Source: Mortierella sp. BCC40632
Lineage: Eukaryota > Mortierellomycota > Mortierellomycetes > Mortierellales > Mortierellaceae
Length of the DNA stretch: 64,000 nucleotides
Direction of reading: 5' to 3'
Assembly: GCA_011634665.1 (NCBI GenBank)
Contig: WAEK01000010.1
Location: 1,632,001 to 1,696,000, forward strand
This document shows positions 13,448 through 25,479 of this stretch, piece after piece. The notes beneath the pieces were generated by a model that did no database searches, was not told where the DNA came from, and worked only from the letters and a program-made list of their open reading frames with translations. Positions within the stretch are counted from its first letter, which is position 1. Each line of letters begins with the position of its first letter. Position numbers and translations under genes: made by a program.

Positions 13448-14483
13448 ATGCATCCCCATCCTAATCCAGGCCAGAGTTATGTCTCGCCATCGCCAGAGCC
13501 ATCAGTACATCCACCACCACGTGTCGACCCTCCTGGGGTGGTTCATGTACCCGAATTCTTTCATCAGGTCGACATGACCCATCTTACAATCATGATCGGT
13601 AAGTGGCTCTTGCTGAAAAAAAAAAAAAAAAAAAAAGACAGAAAGAGTTGTTCATGTCACAGGCCCTGTCTAGAGAAAGAGAGAGCCTGCGACACACGCA
13701 TGAGCTCGAAATTTGAGAGGGTCGAGCCAGAAGCAGGTTCATGGAAGTCGAGAGCGAAATGTTGTTTGCAAGAAAGCAGGATCCAGAAACTCAGGCTGAT
13801 TGACATTCTACGTCTGTGTTCTGAAATTCCTCTTCTTAGCGGACATGCTATGTCGACTGACGGCGCATAACGATCAAATCCCGCTCACGCACTCCAACCT
13901 CACCCGTTTTCATTCCAGGGCACCACCACAGATCTCTGTCTACGAATACCTACGACGTATCGTCAAATATACCTCTCTAGAACGTGCGTGTCTGCTTGTC
14001 ATTCTAATCTACATCGACAGAGTCTGCGAGCGAGTCAAAACCTTCACCATCTCGTCACTTACTGTCCATCGGTTCATTATCGCGTCCGTTACGTTGGCCG
14101 CCAAGGCTGTCTGCGATTCGTATTGCACCAATTCTCACTATGCAAAAGTGGGGGGACTTAGCACTCAGGAGCTGAATACGCTCGAGGTTGAGTTCTTGGA
14201 GCTGATTGATTGGCGTGTAGCAGTAGAGGGCACGGTCATGCAGCGATACTATGTCAACCTCGTACGGCAACATTCACGATTTGAGATCGAGGAGCCATCG
14301 GCGGAATCACTATCACACCGACGCAGGCCATCAGTGCAACAACAGCAAGCGGAGGAAGGCGCCGAGGATGGAGCACAAAGTGGCTCCCAGGATGAGGATC
14401 AAGGTCAGAGCGAGGAATACATCTTTACAGAACAGGACTATGAGGAAGGGCTCAAGGACCAATGGATTCCTATGGGAGAATAA
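13448..14483 (+). CDS. Pho80/Pcl-type cyclin
   Basis: Cyclin of the PHO80-like family, regulatory partner of a Pho85/CDK5-type kinase; in yeast such cyclins act in phosphate, glycogen and cell-polarity signalling. Two exons, 13448-13598 and 13840-14483, give 264 residues; phase 1 joins ATG ATC G to CG GAC. After a Pro-rich N-terminus (about 45 residues) the cyclin box follows: ISVYEYLRRIVKYT, then ACLLVILIYIDRVCE, FIIASVTLAAKAVCD, YAKVGGLSTQELNTLE and FLELIDWRVAV. The YAKVGG and LNTLEVEFL segments are family hallmarks. The C-terminal 75 residues are acidic and Gln-rich. Which of the several Pcl cyclins it corresponds to cannot be decided. The intron at 13599-13839 carries an A run. Confidence 0.88.
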
Positions 14484-15118
14484 ACCCGATGAGTGAGCGT
14501 TTAAAAGAAAGAAAGAAAGAGAAAGAAAGAAAGAGAAAAGAGTAATTGGGCAGCATGCAAGACGATTCGCCGGACCTTCTACTTTCGACTGATTGCTATC
14601 GCACAATAGAATGGATGGAAAGGGCGTCTCTTCGGAGCGGAGACACTTCTTAGTTGTACCATCCCGTGTTAACGAGAGAAAGAGAGAGAAAGAGAAGAGA
14701 GAGGACTCGTTTGGTCTTGTCAGCCGCTCAGGACACAGAGCGGTCAGCTGCCTGTACAAGCTGAGCGATTTTCCCCCCTCATTCATTCCCTGGTTTTGAA
14801 GGAGAAAGAGGAGCCCTCTTCTTCTTTGCACAGAAAGCCTCGAATCATTCCAGACGAAGGCGCAGCTGCTGCAGGTTACCTCCACTCTTCTCTTTCTCTC
14901 TCAATCTCATGATGATGAGGACAGATATCATACACAGACACTTGGATGGTAGGAGAAGAAAAGGGCCAAGATGCCCAAAGATGTTTAAATGAGTAATATA
15001 TTGCAGCTTTGCTTCCCCAAAGCTGGCCAATAGTTAAAGTCCCCATAATGCGATATCCCATGGTCTTTCCCACACTCGCGTATGTGCACCAAAAGCTTGC
15101 ACAACGCAGCACAAAGGA

Positions 15119-15157
<39 letters not shown>

Positions 15158-15462
15158 CCCTCCTCGCTCTTCTCTCTCTTTCTTTCTCTTTCTCTCTCCT
15201 TCTCTCTCCTTCCCCCTCCCCTCTCTTTCGCTCTTTGTCACGTAGAGCTTCCATAGACTTGGGAGAGAAAGATCCTGGTGGCTGCGGCATTAGGAGACAC
15301 TAGGAGGCCCAAGCCACGTCCCTTGCTCGATGATGCACGAGGACCATTTTTCCCATTCACGAGGCCTGTTTCTCTATCTCTCCTCTTCTCCCATCATCCA
15401 CTTGGCTATCACAACCAAGGCCTGACTGCAGCCCCATATCGAAGTCATACAGACAGGATCAC
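14484..15462. other. Intergenic region between cyclin and UPF3
   Basis: No gene supported. It contains GAAA-rich sequence after the cyclin stop, a T run at 15123-15157 followed by CT-rich sequence, and the presumed UPF3 promoter. Confidence 0.7.
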
Positions 15463-17453
15463 ATGAGCGCAACCACATCGGTAAAGGCGCCTGCCTCGAC
15501 ATCATCCAGTCGCTCCAGTCGTCCCAAAGGCCCTGGTCGAGGTCAGGCTAAGACAAAACTCGTGATTCGCCGACTTCCTTCTAATTTACCCGAGCATGTC
15601 TTTCTCGAGTCCATCAAACCTCACATCCAGGATCTGACACTCGAACGATCCGCGACATGGGTTGCAGGAAAGATCAGCAAAAAGTAAGAGGATATGCGTG
15701 GTCAGCTACTTCACCCCATTCCTGTCCTCGATCCTCGAAGCATCTTGAAAAAAAAAAATGCCCTCACTCCTCACCACCTTTCTCGTCTCTGTCCGATATT
15801 GTCTCTTAGTCCTGTGAAGGGGGCTACCAATGCTCGAGCATATCTCTACTTTAAATCGGAAAAGATGGCTCTGGAGTTTCAAAAGGCATATCACGGACAC
15901 TTGTTTGTGGACAAACATGGAAACGAAGGTCGTGCCTGTGTCGAATTTGCACCCTTTCAAAAGATACCCAAGGAGCCACGCAAGCCCGACGCCAAACAGG
16001 GAACCATAGAAGAAGGTACGCGTGATCGATATTCAAAGAGACAGATTTTTTTTTTATCTGGAGAAACTATGCAAATGGAGAACCATGAATGATCTTGAGG
16101 TAGTAAAGTGATGGAGACAATGCGATTTAGACCAAAGCCAACATATAACAAGCTGACAGGATACCGTCTTTGCTTAACTATGAAACAGACCCAGAGTATA
16201 TTGCTTTCCTAGAGTCCTTGAACGCGGAGCCGACTGAAGCCGAAAAAGAGATGAAGCTCTCGGGAACGGAGCTGCGTATGTCGCCGTCGTCTTTTTATTT
16301 TATTTTTGTCAAGAGAAGCACTGGATTCATTGACCGTTAGGATACCGAGCACTCAGCAACTCTTTTTTTTTTTTTTTTAATCTTGTTTGTTTTGTTCTGT
16401 TTAATGACGCACCCTGTATTTACCGACGGCGCAGTTCTCAAGGAAGACTCTGCCAATCCAAAGGCTACTCCTCTTCTGGAAGCTCTCCGAGCACAAAAGG
16501 CTGCTGCTCAGGCAAAAGCTCAAGCAGCTAAATTGGCAGCCCGCCAGGCTCGACTTGCGGGAAGAGCAGGACTTTCTAGCGTTAGCAAGACGCAAATCAC
16601 GATTCTTACCAATAAGAATGCAAAGGACAATGCAAAAGGCAACAAGGGCGACTCTGAGAGTAACCGACAGACTCAGGCCTCATCCCAGTCCAACACCAAC
16701 GCCAAGGGTCAATCAAACCAACAAAACCAGGGTCAACAAAAGCAGACTGGCGGGAAAAAGGCGGCTCAGGTGGCTCAGGCTCAATCAGCGCAGGCCACAC
16801 AGAACCAGAATGCTGAAGGTGCCTCAGCAGAAGGGACGAAGCACAAACGCGAGAGGCGAAAGCGGGACCGTGCGAGCAAGAAGGTTCCAACTAACGAAGC
16901 TTCTTCAGGAGGAGGAGGAGGAGGAGGCTCTGGGCATGCTGAAGAGAAACCTCAGGTCGTGTTGTTGAAGCCAAAGCCGACTAATGCTAATGCCAACACA
17001 TCATCGTCAAGTGGAAGCACCAACAAGGAGACGCCGCAGCAGTCTACTCAAGGTGGACCTCCCAACGCTAATTCTCGCCGTGGACACCATAATCAAAATA
17101 ATCAACAGAATGCTCACGGAAAGGCTAATGCTGCTCCCACCTCGCAGCAGGAGACTACTCAGCAGGCAGGTGCTGAAGGAGGAAGCAACCGACCCGGCAG
17201 ATCTAGAAGAAATAAGGGTGATAAAGTAAAGTCTGAATCGAAAAAGGGTGACGCAGGCAACGCGGCCAACAATAAGGACAGCGGCCCGCCAAGCACCTCG
17301 ACCAAAGGCCAGGAACAGCCTGCAGGTGGAGCAGGTGGTCAGGGTCCAGCCAAATCTGGGCGCAGTCGTCGATCTCGAGGGACGGGAGGTGGTGGAGGAA
17401 GAGGCGGTGGAGGAGGAGGCGAGAACACTTCTGGATCAGCAGTCCAAGGATAA
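15463..17453 (+). CDS. UPF3: UPF3, nonsense-mediated mRNA decay factor
   Basis: UPF3 links exon-junction or ribosome signals to UPF2 and UPF1 to trigger decay of transcripts with early stop codons. Exons 15463-15683, 15810-16015, 16189-16275 and 16435-17453 give 510 residues; all phases agree. Residues about 30-150 form the Smg4/UPF3 RNP-like domain: KLVIRRLPSNLPEHVF, NARAYLYFKSEK, FVDKHGNEGRACVEFAPFQK, then GTIEEGDPEYIAFLESL, which matches the conserved block preceding the Ala/Lys-rich linker. The remaining 340 residues are low in complexity (Ala, Gln, Asn, Gly, Ser, Lys), including a run of Gly and RGG-like ends. The last intron ends in a T run before the acceptor. Confidence 0.9.
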
Positions 17454-18495
17454 CATTTACTCTCGATGTGCTAACGAAAAAAAGAAGCAAAGGACGTTTC
17501 ATGTATTCGACTTTCAACACGCAGCGTCATAAGGAAGGGGGAAGGGGGTAGTGAAGGAGTGGACCTGTGCGTGCCTCAGAGACTCTCTTGTCCCCTGTAC
17601 CTCGTCCTCCGACTTGTCGCATTCTCTCTGTCTTGTGCGGCGCCTTCCATGGAGCAGAACAGTGCGAGAAGAGACGAAGGAATATAATCTTCCCCTCCTT
17701 CCTCACCGTCTGCCAATTGCTTCGAGTAGGACACTCTTGGACCGAGCTCTATCATCCGGGCATGTGCCGCACACTTTTGTTTGCGTTCAGTTCAACTATA
17801 ACTCTTTGCACCGCCACTCCGTTTTGACAGACACCTTTTTCGACTCTAGGAATCCTTCTTTTTTTTTCTTTTCTTTAGGCACTCCCTCTTCCCTTTATCG
17901 CTTGCTCGCTCGATAGCTCCAAAAGAAGAGGAGTTACTAGGGTATCTGTTCTAGTACTTCTCCACACACTAACCAAATCCAATAAAGGGCCATGTCCTGC
18001 ACGCGTGTGGGCATTCGTAAAAAAAAAAAGTGCGAGAGAAAGCCATTGCATGTGTTTGTCCTCGTTCTAAGTTTTTTTTTTTGAATTCACCCTCTTCTCC
18101 CACCCTCTCTCTTTTTTTTTTAACCTCTCTCACTTCGGCTCGCGCATTGCCATGTTTGTCCAGAGCCGGGATGTGCTCGGAGTCTTGTAGACTGCGCGCC
18201 GCGTGCGCATTTCCAATGTTCATTTCCGGTATTGCCCTTTTGCAATAAAAAAAAAAAAAAAAAAAGTTTCCCCCGATTGCCATTACTCTGCATTCCTTTT
18301 CTAGATCCCATTCTCATTCCTAAGTTTATCAACAACCTGCATCTTTCTTTCCCTTCTTTACTCTGTAGATAGACCAGCCTGACAATACGGGATCACTCAT
18401 TTGGTCCTTTCACACACACACACGCTCTTCCTCATCTCGCCAGTCCTGTCAACGACGCGCGCGTCAATTAGGACTGTTGTCATCGATTTAAAGTC
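17454..18495. other. Intergenic region between UPF3 and the ABC1-family kinase
   Basis: Gene-free on inspection. It has CT-rich tracts, an A run at about 18245-18264, and a short (CA) run just upstream of the kinase gene near 18410-18422. Presumed UPF3 3' end and kinase promoter. Confidence 0.65.
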
Positions 18496-21092
18496 ATGAC
18501 CCTCGCCCACGCATCTTTGGCCTCACGGCTACAGGGTACATATTCTCGTCAGGCATTAACCCTTCAGCCCTTAGTTCGACGGCTCCAATATGCCACTGTC
18601 CGGTGCAAGAGCAATCCTACCAGCACGCCACCCCTCTGCACTGGTCCAACGACTTCCGCAAGATTAAGGCAATACCATGGCGGATGCTTCCCTACACGAC
18701 CTCTTCCCAAGACCTCAACTTTTCCCTTTCAAAAGGTTGCCAAGAGAAATCAGAGTCTCCTTGCAACACAAAAAGGGCCTCATTCTTCATCTACAGGCCC
18801 CTTCCGGATATCAGCCTCGCAGTTGATCCTTCCTACCGTGGCTGTTCAAACTGGGATATTGCTTCATGGCAGGCGAATCGCTTATCTGGAGGCTTCTCTT
18901 GATTCAATGAACAGCTCTCAGCGCCTGAACCGAAACCGGAATGCCATCTCAGTGAACCCCATGCCTCTGGCAAAAACCGAGATAGTAGAGTCTCTCCGGT
19001 CACCTTCGATGTTCCGACGGATTTGCCAGTACCTTGGAGACTTGTTGGAGGAGTATATTGTCCATCCTGTGAAAACTATCTGGCGCTTTGGTCTGTTGAG
19101 TCTGATCTTTTTGCCGTTGGTGATCACTGCTCCCGTGGCGTTTATGGGAGAACGGAATAAGGAGTTGAACGATGAACGGTCTGGTACGATCTGGTGGTAC
19201 AGTCTGTTGGTGAGACATATGGAAATGGCAGGGCCTACATTTATCAAGGTCAGTGACGGGTTTATTGTTCTCTCTTGGCACAACACTCCAAGAGTATTGG
19301 TGGAGAGTAAAAAATGATGAATGTGAGTGGGAAAAGACGCTGTTAGCTCACTCTTACAAAACACTTGATTCTTTGGATTAGCTTTCGCAATGGGCAGCGT
19401 CAAGAACCGATATTTTCCCAAAACAACTCTGCATGATGCTTTCCAAGCTTCACAATCAGGTCGAGCCTCACTCATTTGCTCACACGAGGCGAACCATTGA
19501 GGAAGCCTTTGGAGGACGTAAGCTCGAAGATATTTTTGACGATTTTGTTGAAACACCTCTCGGCATTGGTGCCATTGCACAGGTCTATCGTGGACGACTC
19601 AAGCCCGGTATCGCCCTTCATTTCGAACCTGACGAGGATGACCATTCCAAGGATGTATCCAAAACAAACGCCACCTCAAACACTGAGCTAAAACCGAGGC
19701 AACTAAAGACTGAGGTGGCTATCAAGGTCCTTCATCCTAAAGTGGCAAGAACTGTCCAACGAGATCTGGCGATCATGAAATTCTTTGCCAAGTTGATCAA
19801 CTGGATCCCTGGTATGCGATGGATCTCTCTTCCGGACCAAGTCGCCATGTTTGGGTCCATGATGGAGGAGCAACTAGATCTAAGGATAGAAGCTCAGAAC
19901 CTGGCGACCTTTCAACAAAACTTTCGAGACCGCTACACAGTCCGCTTCCCAACACCGCTGATTCAGTTCTCGACTAGGGAAATGTTGATTGAGGAATATG
20001 TTGATGCCTTGCCACTCAAGGAATATCTCGAGAAAGGAGCAGGACCGTTCGATTACAAGATTGCGGATATTGGTCTTGATGGATTCCTGGTAACACAAAG
20101 AAGGATGATTTTGTCCAATGAAAAAACAAATCTTGCGGGACAAATTGTCCAAGACCTTGGCTTGACTCTTAGCAAGTACCAAGTACTAACAAATCCTGTT
20201 TTTTCTTCTTCTTCTTCTTCTTCTTCTTCTTCTTCTTTTACTTTTTGGTGTGACATCTGGTTTCTAGAGAATGTTGATTTTCGACAACTTTGTACATGCA
20301 GATCTTCACCCAGGCAACATCTTTGTGCGGTTCTACAACCCTTCGGCCAATAATTTCTTTAAACAACTCTTCAATCGAATCCGAGGTGTTGAGCCTCGGA
20401 CTATGGCCAATACGGATGAAGCAACTAAACGACTACGAGCCGTCCCCAAGGGGGACAAACAAGCCTGGCTTCGAGAACTCGAGTCCCTCTATCGTGAAGG
20501 ATTCCGTCCTCAGGTTGTCTTTATCGACACGGGACTTGTCTCGGAGCTGTCGAGCAAAAACCGACGTGATTTTTTGGATTTGTTTCATGCATTGGCCGAG
20601 TTTGATGGTTATCGAGCTGGAAAACTAATGATTGAGCGATGCCGAGCTCCTGAGGGTGTGATTGATGGTGAGGTCTTTGCACTGAAAGTTCAGAACTTGA
20701 TTCTTCAAGTCAAGAATATGGCCATGTCATTGAGCAAAATCAAAATTGCCGACTTGTTATCGGATGTAATGTCTATGGTTCGGACGCACCATGTACCCAT
20801 GGAAGGAGACTTTGCGAACGTGGTCATTTCGATCTTGATTCTTGAGGGCATCGGTAGGCAAATGAATCCGAATATCGACCTTTTCAAGACGGCACTACCC
20901 ATTTTGCGTCAGCTGGGACGACAGGATGGAGGTCGTGGAGTGGTAGAGAGTGTCAAAGAGTTGCCAGGAGGTGGAGGATGGTGGATCAAGATGTGGTTCA
21001 TGTTGGAGGCTCGACAATGGGCTCATGAGACGATGGAGTCGACTACGGCAGTAGATAGACATTTGGACGTTCTTTTGCATCCTGCGATTTAA
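18496..21092 (+). CDS. ABC1/UbiB-family atypical kinase, Cqd1/ADCK2 type
   Basis: Atypical kinase of the family that includes Coq8. The closest motif pattern is ADCK2/yeast Cqd1, mitochondrial inner-membrane proteins affecting coenzyme Q and phospholipid distribution. Exons 18496-19248, 19382-20089 and 20268-21092 give 761 residues. The N-terminus is Arg/Ser/Thr-rich without acidic residues, consistent with mitochondrial import, and one hydrophobic segment lies near residue 205 (LLSLIFLPLVITAPVAF). Family motifs seen: GPTFIKLSQWAASR (the KxGQ motif with Ser for Gly), GIGAIAQVYRG in place of the Ala-rich loop, EVAIKVLHP with the nucleotide-binding Lys, HADLHPGN with the catalytic Asp and Asn, and FIDTG in place of DFG. 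The second intron holds a TTC repeat. Confidence 0.85.
20203..20237. repeat. TTC microsatellite within an intron
   Basis: About twelve TTC units in the second intron of the ABC1-family kinase gene, between its donor at 20090 and acceptor at 20267. Confidence 0.9.
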
Positions 21093-21249
21093 ATTCGTAA
21101 GCAGACCCATGCATTAATTAAAAGATAAGACCAAGGAACCGCGGGAGGTGGCTACTAGACCCTAACCAAAAGGTGTTTGTTCTGCTAGATCAGTCCACAA
21201 GGACTCTAGGCATCCCCAACTTGGTCAAATTCGGGGACTACTGATCGCT

Positions 21250-22050
21250 TTACAGGTTGAATGTTGCGATGAGAAAAGTAAAGAGAAAGGCAGCAGCCAG
21301 AAAAGCTCCTGAGGGTCCCTCTCGAATCTGTGTTTCACCAACAGGAGCAAGTACTCTTGCTGGATCGTCTTTTTTTTTCCCCGAACCTTGATCTGTTGTT
21401 CAGGTGATAGCTCAGCAGCTGCCTCAGCACATCGTCGTGGCCACAGTGGTATAGATGACTTTGAGACGATGCTGAACAAACACTACTAAAGCCCATTTGG
21501 TTGCTTTGATCGAGTCCTGTACTGCCGTCGAGCACTGTTTTAAGTCCGGAGGCGAGATCCGTGAATATAGCTTGCGTCACGACCTGCTAATTGTACCTTC
21601 ACATTGCCAGCAAATCCGCCCGGAAGTCGATAATAGAAGCCAAAGTTCACAGTTGCATCTTCACAGGTAGTCCAGGTTGCATTAATCCAGATACTAGATT
21701 GATCTCGAAGACTCTTGCGCCTTTTTTTTTTTTTTTTTTTTCCTCGCCAATACCGTTTTCATTTGGAGATGCCCTCGATAGTGTCCGTGGATTCATCGCG
21801 CTGACTCTTTGACATATTATTTGTTGTTCACAGATATCCATGTGGAGGCGGTTCTCTCCTGTCTCAACTCGCTCTCTATGGCTTCCCTCCAACATCGGTA
21901 TCTTCAAGTCGATATGGCAGGCGCCTTTACTGTAGTGTAATCAGCTCCGATCGATCGCCACTATCCCAAGCTCCTGTCCTTTACCTACACAAAGAGTGAC
22001 GCTCGATTCTTTAGCTCATGGGTTCTGGTTGTGATCTCGGAATAAAACTA
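21250..22050 (-). CDS. Doubtful small gene, possible secreted or membrane-anchored protein
   Basis: Several protein-like fragments occur on the minus strand, convergent with the kinase gene. The last ends at a stop at 21250 and consists of a linker (DDPARVLAPVGETQI) followed by a terminal hydrophobic segment (AFLAAAFLFTFLIATF), as in tail- or GPI-anchored proteins. Upstream are WINATWTTCEDATVNF with FYYRLPGG near 21690-21600, and a Cys-containing segment with KGACHIDLKIPM near 21925. I could link 21690-21600 to the C-terminus with two introns, but I could not find a start codon with a signal peptide. No family recognised. It could be a real secreted protein, or chance frames. Confidence 0.35.
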
Positions 22051-22387
22051 TGCAACATATCCTACCAGCTTTATCTATATTCAGATATGAGGACCAAGGA
22101 TTCCTTCTCGATCTTTTGGCCTGGATCAGTTTGATGTTAGCCTTTTTTTGGGGGGGTCTATAAATCTGGACCCGGCATTTGAAAAAAAAAAAAAAAAACC
22201 AGTGTCAAATTGGTGCGCGGCTGTGGAGTCTCTGGCACAGCCTCAGAAAATGTCAAGGCACGAATTCTCCAATTGATTGATCCCTCCAACAGAAGTCACG
22301 CAAACACTTTTTTTTTTTTTATAACCAAGATCTGTGCATGCATCTCTTTCAGTTTGCATCGCCCGTTTCTCATTCACTTTTAGACAA
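22051..22387. other. Intergenic region upstream of TRM44
   Basis: No gene seen. It contains a TATAAAT sequence at about 22159, an A run near 22182-22198 and a T run near 22309-22320. Likely the TRM44 promoter. Confidence 0.6.
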
Positions 22388-24384
22388 ATGAGCAACAAGC
22401 CTTCCGCAAACGCATCGGCTTCATTCGTATATAGCCCTGTGTTTTGCTTTGACACCTTACCAAATAGTCTATCGAAAAAGAAGAACCATGACGGATCTTG
22501 CGAGACCAACAAGGGTTCTTCACCAATAGACAGTGACCACCAAGGCAATAGCGAAGCTTCGGTAGAGCCAGGGTGGTTCCTGACAGCAAAGGCGCCTGTC
22601 CCCTTTAGCGAAGAAGTCTTTTGGATGGTCCTTGTAAGGCATTGGTCAATCTTTGGATAATCAGACTGTTACCAAACCGAAATTTCCGCCCTCCTCTGAC
22701 CATTCCGTGTTGCAATTTTCTTCTTTGTCACATCAATAGGAGAGATGGATCTCGGAAGCTCCAAAGATTATACCGCCCATTGCAAATGTCGATATTGTTT
22801 CTGATATTGGAGAACAAGGCCAGGGTATTGGTACCAATACCGATACCATTACCGAAGATCAAACGACTGTAGCTACATCTCTTGATTTACTCCGACGCAA
22901 CAACGGTTCCTCATCCTCATCATCGACTCTTAAACCTTTCCGAACTATCCGGCGTCGATTAGTTCCCAAGAGGGCAGACAAGGACCCTTTGATGGACGAA
23001 CAGCTCTACTTTTGTCGATCAAAACCTTTGTCATCCAGCATTAAGGAGCAATCCTCAGAAGTACAGGATCAGGACAGACTGAATCATGGAATTACGAGCT
23101 ATGCCATATTTGCACCTATGATTCCACAAGCCAGCAAAATCTTGTCTACGCATCCCGATAGAGCACTAGAGGAGAAGTGGGGGGGAGAGAAGGAGGAAAG
23201 AGAGTCAAATCTGACCAAAGAGTCTGTCCAGGCAACCGACATGCAGATCATGGAGTCTTCATTACCATTTTATTACCCAAAGGTCCGTGGTCTCCGATAC
23301 GGATACGTCCCAGACCCAGAAGAGGCACTCGAGGATATGGAAGAGCATGCGCATAAGGAGGAGATAGAGGAAGAAGAGGAAGAGCTTTCTGAAATGAAAG
23401 TCAAGAGTCAAACCGATCCAACACAACAACAGCAACAACAACAACAACCCTCTCGGATAGAGGGTTCAAATGATGCAAAGGAGAACCCAAATTGTTCAGT
23501 GACCGAAGCCTGTTCTAAAAAGAAGGGCAAGGGACCTCGTAAGAATGAGGTGGACCCTGTTTTGAATCCTCAATCCATCATCCCGAGAGCAGGCTGGATC
23601 ACTCTGGAGCTGTACCTTGCTGGAGACGAGGGCGAGTTTACGTCCAAGATGGTAAAATATAAATTTGTATTCAAGAATATCTGTTTAAGGATGATTCAAA
23701 ACCAAATTTTTGAAGCAATAGAAGATGAGATTCTCGATTCTAATTTTTTTTTCATTTTATTTTATATTATTATTATTATTATTATTATAGCAATACGCCT
23801 TCAAAGAGCTATTCAAGAAGCTGTTCAAGTGGGGTGTCAACACAACCAAAGGTTTTACAGAAAGCCGAGTGAAACATGATGTCGTAGTTTCCAAGGACCG
23901 ATACTTGGCCACCTATGCTCGAATGAAGGAACGACATGCTCAACGGTGGGTTCAGTCTTGGCCAGAGAAAACAGATCCTCGCAAATTTGTCTTTGAAGAT
24001 ATTGCGATTGCAGCTTGGTTGGTGGCTCTTTGGGAGCAAGAGGAACAACAGGAAACCCATCAAAAGGAGCAAGAAGATCAACAAAACGAACAACAACAAC
24101 AGGAAGCGAGGGAGGTAGAAAAGAGTAATAATATGAGGGCAGCCCTGTGCGAGGAGAAACAAGACCAAGCATCGTCAAGCCCTTCCACCGTCAAGCCCTT
24201 TGTCCGGAAACAGACATTTGTTGACCTCGGATGTGGGAATGGATTGTTGACTCATATCCTGAACGAAGAAGGGTACCGTGGCACTGGAATCGATATTGCT
24301 TCAAGAAAAGTTTGGGAAATCTATGGGCCTGAAACACGATTGGAAGGTAAAAGAGAACATGCAGCAATGACTGAGTATAGGAAG

Positions 24385-24427
<43 letters not shown>

Positions 24428-25138
24428 ATTTTCAGGACTGACATGAACATCTACTCTTTCGCATACTATTATTGCTTGTAGCCAGGACCTTGATTCCAGG
24501 AGAAACAAAGTTTGAGGGTGTGGATTGGATTATTGGAAACCATGCGGATGAACTTGCTCCTTGGATACCCATTATTGCCTCCCGCTCGACTCCCTTGACG
24601 AAGTAAGAGTTTTTTTTAAACCCTCCCCCCCCCCCCTTCGTCTTTTCTATTGCTAATCTTTTAATATTTTTTTTCGTCATTTTCTAGATTTGTGGTGATC
24701 CCATGTTGCTTCTTTGCTTTGGATGGAAGTCGATACCAATTCCCGAATGGTTCAGCCGAGGGCAAATACAAGGCCTATCGGGATTATATCTGTGACATGA
24801 TCGACACTTGTGGATATGAGCTCGAGACCGAGATTCTTCGAATCCCAAGTACCAAAAATGTGGCTCTGATCGGACGAAAACGAAAGCGAATCGAGGTAGA
24901 GTCCTTGAAGGAGGAGGATGAAAGAGCGCGTCCTGAAAAGTTGACCAAGGGCAATGATAACGACGCGATCATGCAATCAATCGTTCGTGAACGAGTGAAT
25001 GCTCTTGTTCGAGAGAGTGGACAGTTTGTGGCCCGTATCTCGGATAAGGAGAAACAAAGTCTTCAGAGGGCTAAATTAGAGACTAGACTGCGGACCAAAC
25101 AAGCAGAAGAACCCGTGGCAAAAGACCCACCAACATAA
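22388..25138 (+). CDS. TRM44: tRNA (uracil-2'-O-)-methyltransferase Trm44
   Basis: Trm44 methylates the 2'-hydroxyl of U44 in serine tRNA using S-adenosylmethionine, in the cytosol. Exons 22388-22633, 22740-23651, 23791-24346, 24482-24602 and 24688-25138 give 761 residues with agreeing phases. The C-terminal half carries the methyltransferase fold: VDLGCGNGLLTHIL (SAM-binding motif I), GYRGTGIDIASRKVW, WIIGNHADELAPWIP and FVVIPCCFFALDGSRY followed by GKYKAYRDYICDM, all characteristic of the family. The N-terminal part has EPGWFLTAKAPVPF and an acidic, Gln-rich insertion near residue 300, making the protein longer than yeast Trm44 (about 570). An in-frame Met at 22334 is an alternative start. 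Intron 3 contains a (GA) run at 24390-24423, intron 4 a C run. Confidence 0.9.
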
Positions 25139-25314
25139 ATAGTCTTTTTCATTTTTTTCATTTTTTACTCGCCATTTACGTTTGATGCTAGGAGCTCCCC
25201 TCCCCTTTCATTGCAGTGGCAGATAAAAGAATGTGCGAAAGAGATATATTTTGGTTGATTGGTTGTGATACAGAATGGGATAAATAGACTCTATTCAACA
25301 GGCATGAAAAAGGC

Positions 25315-25355
<41 letters not shown>

Positions 25356-25479
25356 ACAATGACAAGTAAAATAATAGACATACTAATTATTATTATTTTT
25401 TCCTCCCTCCTTACCTCCTCCTCCCCTCTTCTCTCCTTCCCCTATCTTCGCCCTCTTCTATTTTCTTTTTTCTTTTGCT
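25139..25479. other. Convergent 3' region with long A run
   Basis: Separates the 3' ends of TRM44 (+) and the RasGAP-like gene (-). An uninterrupted A run lies at 25319-25353. Presumed terminators of both genes; no gene. Confidence 0.65.
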
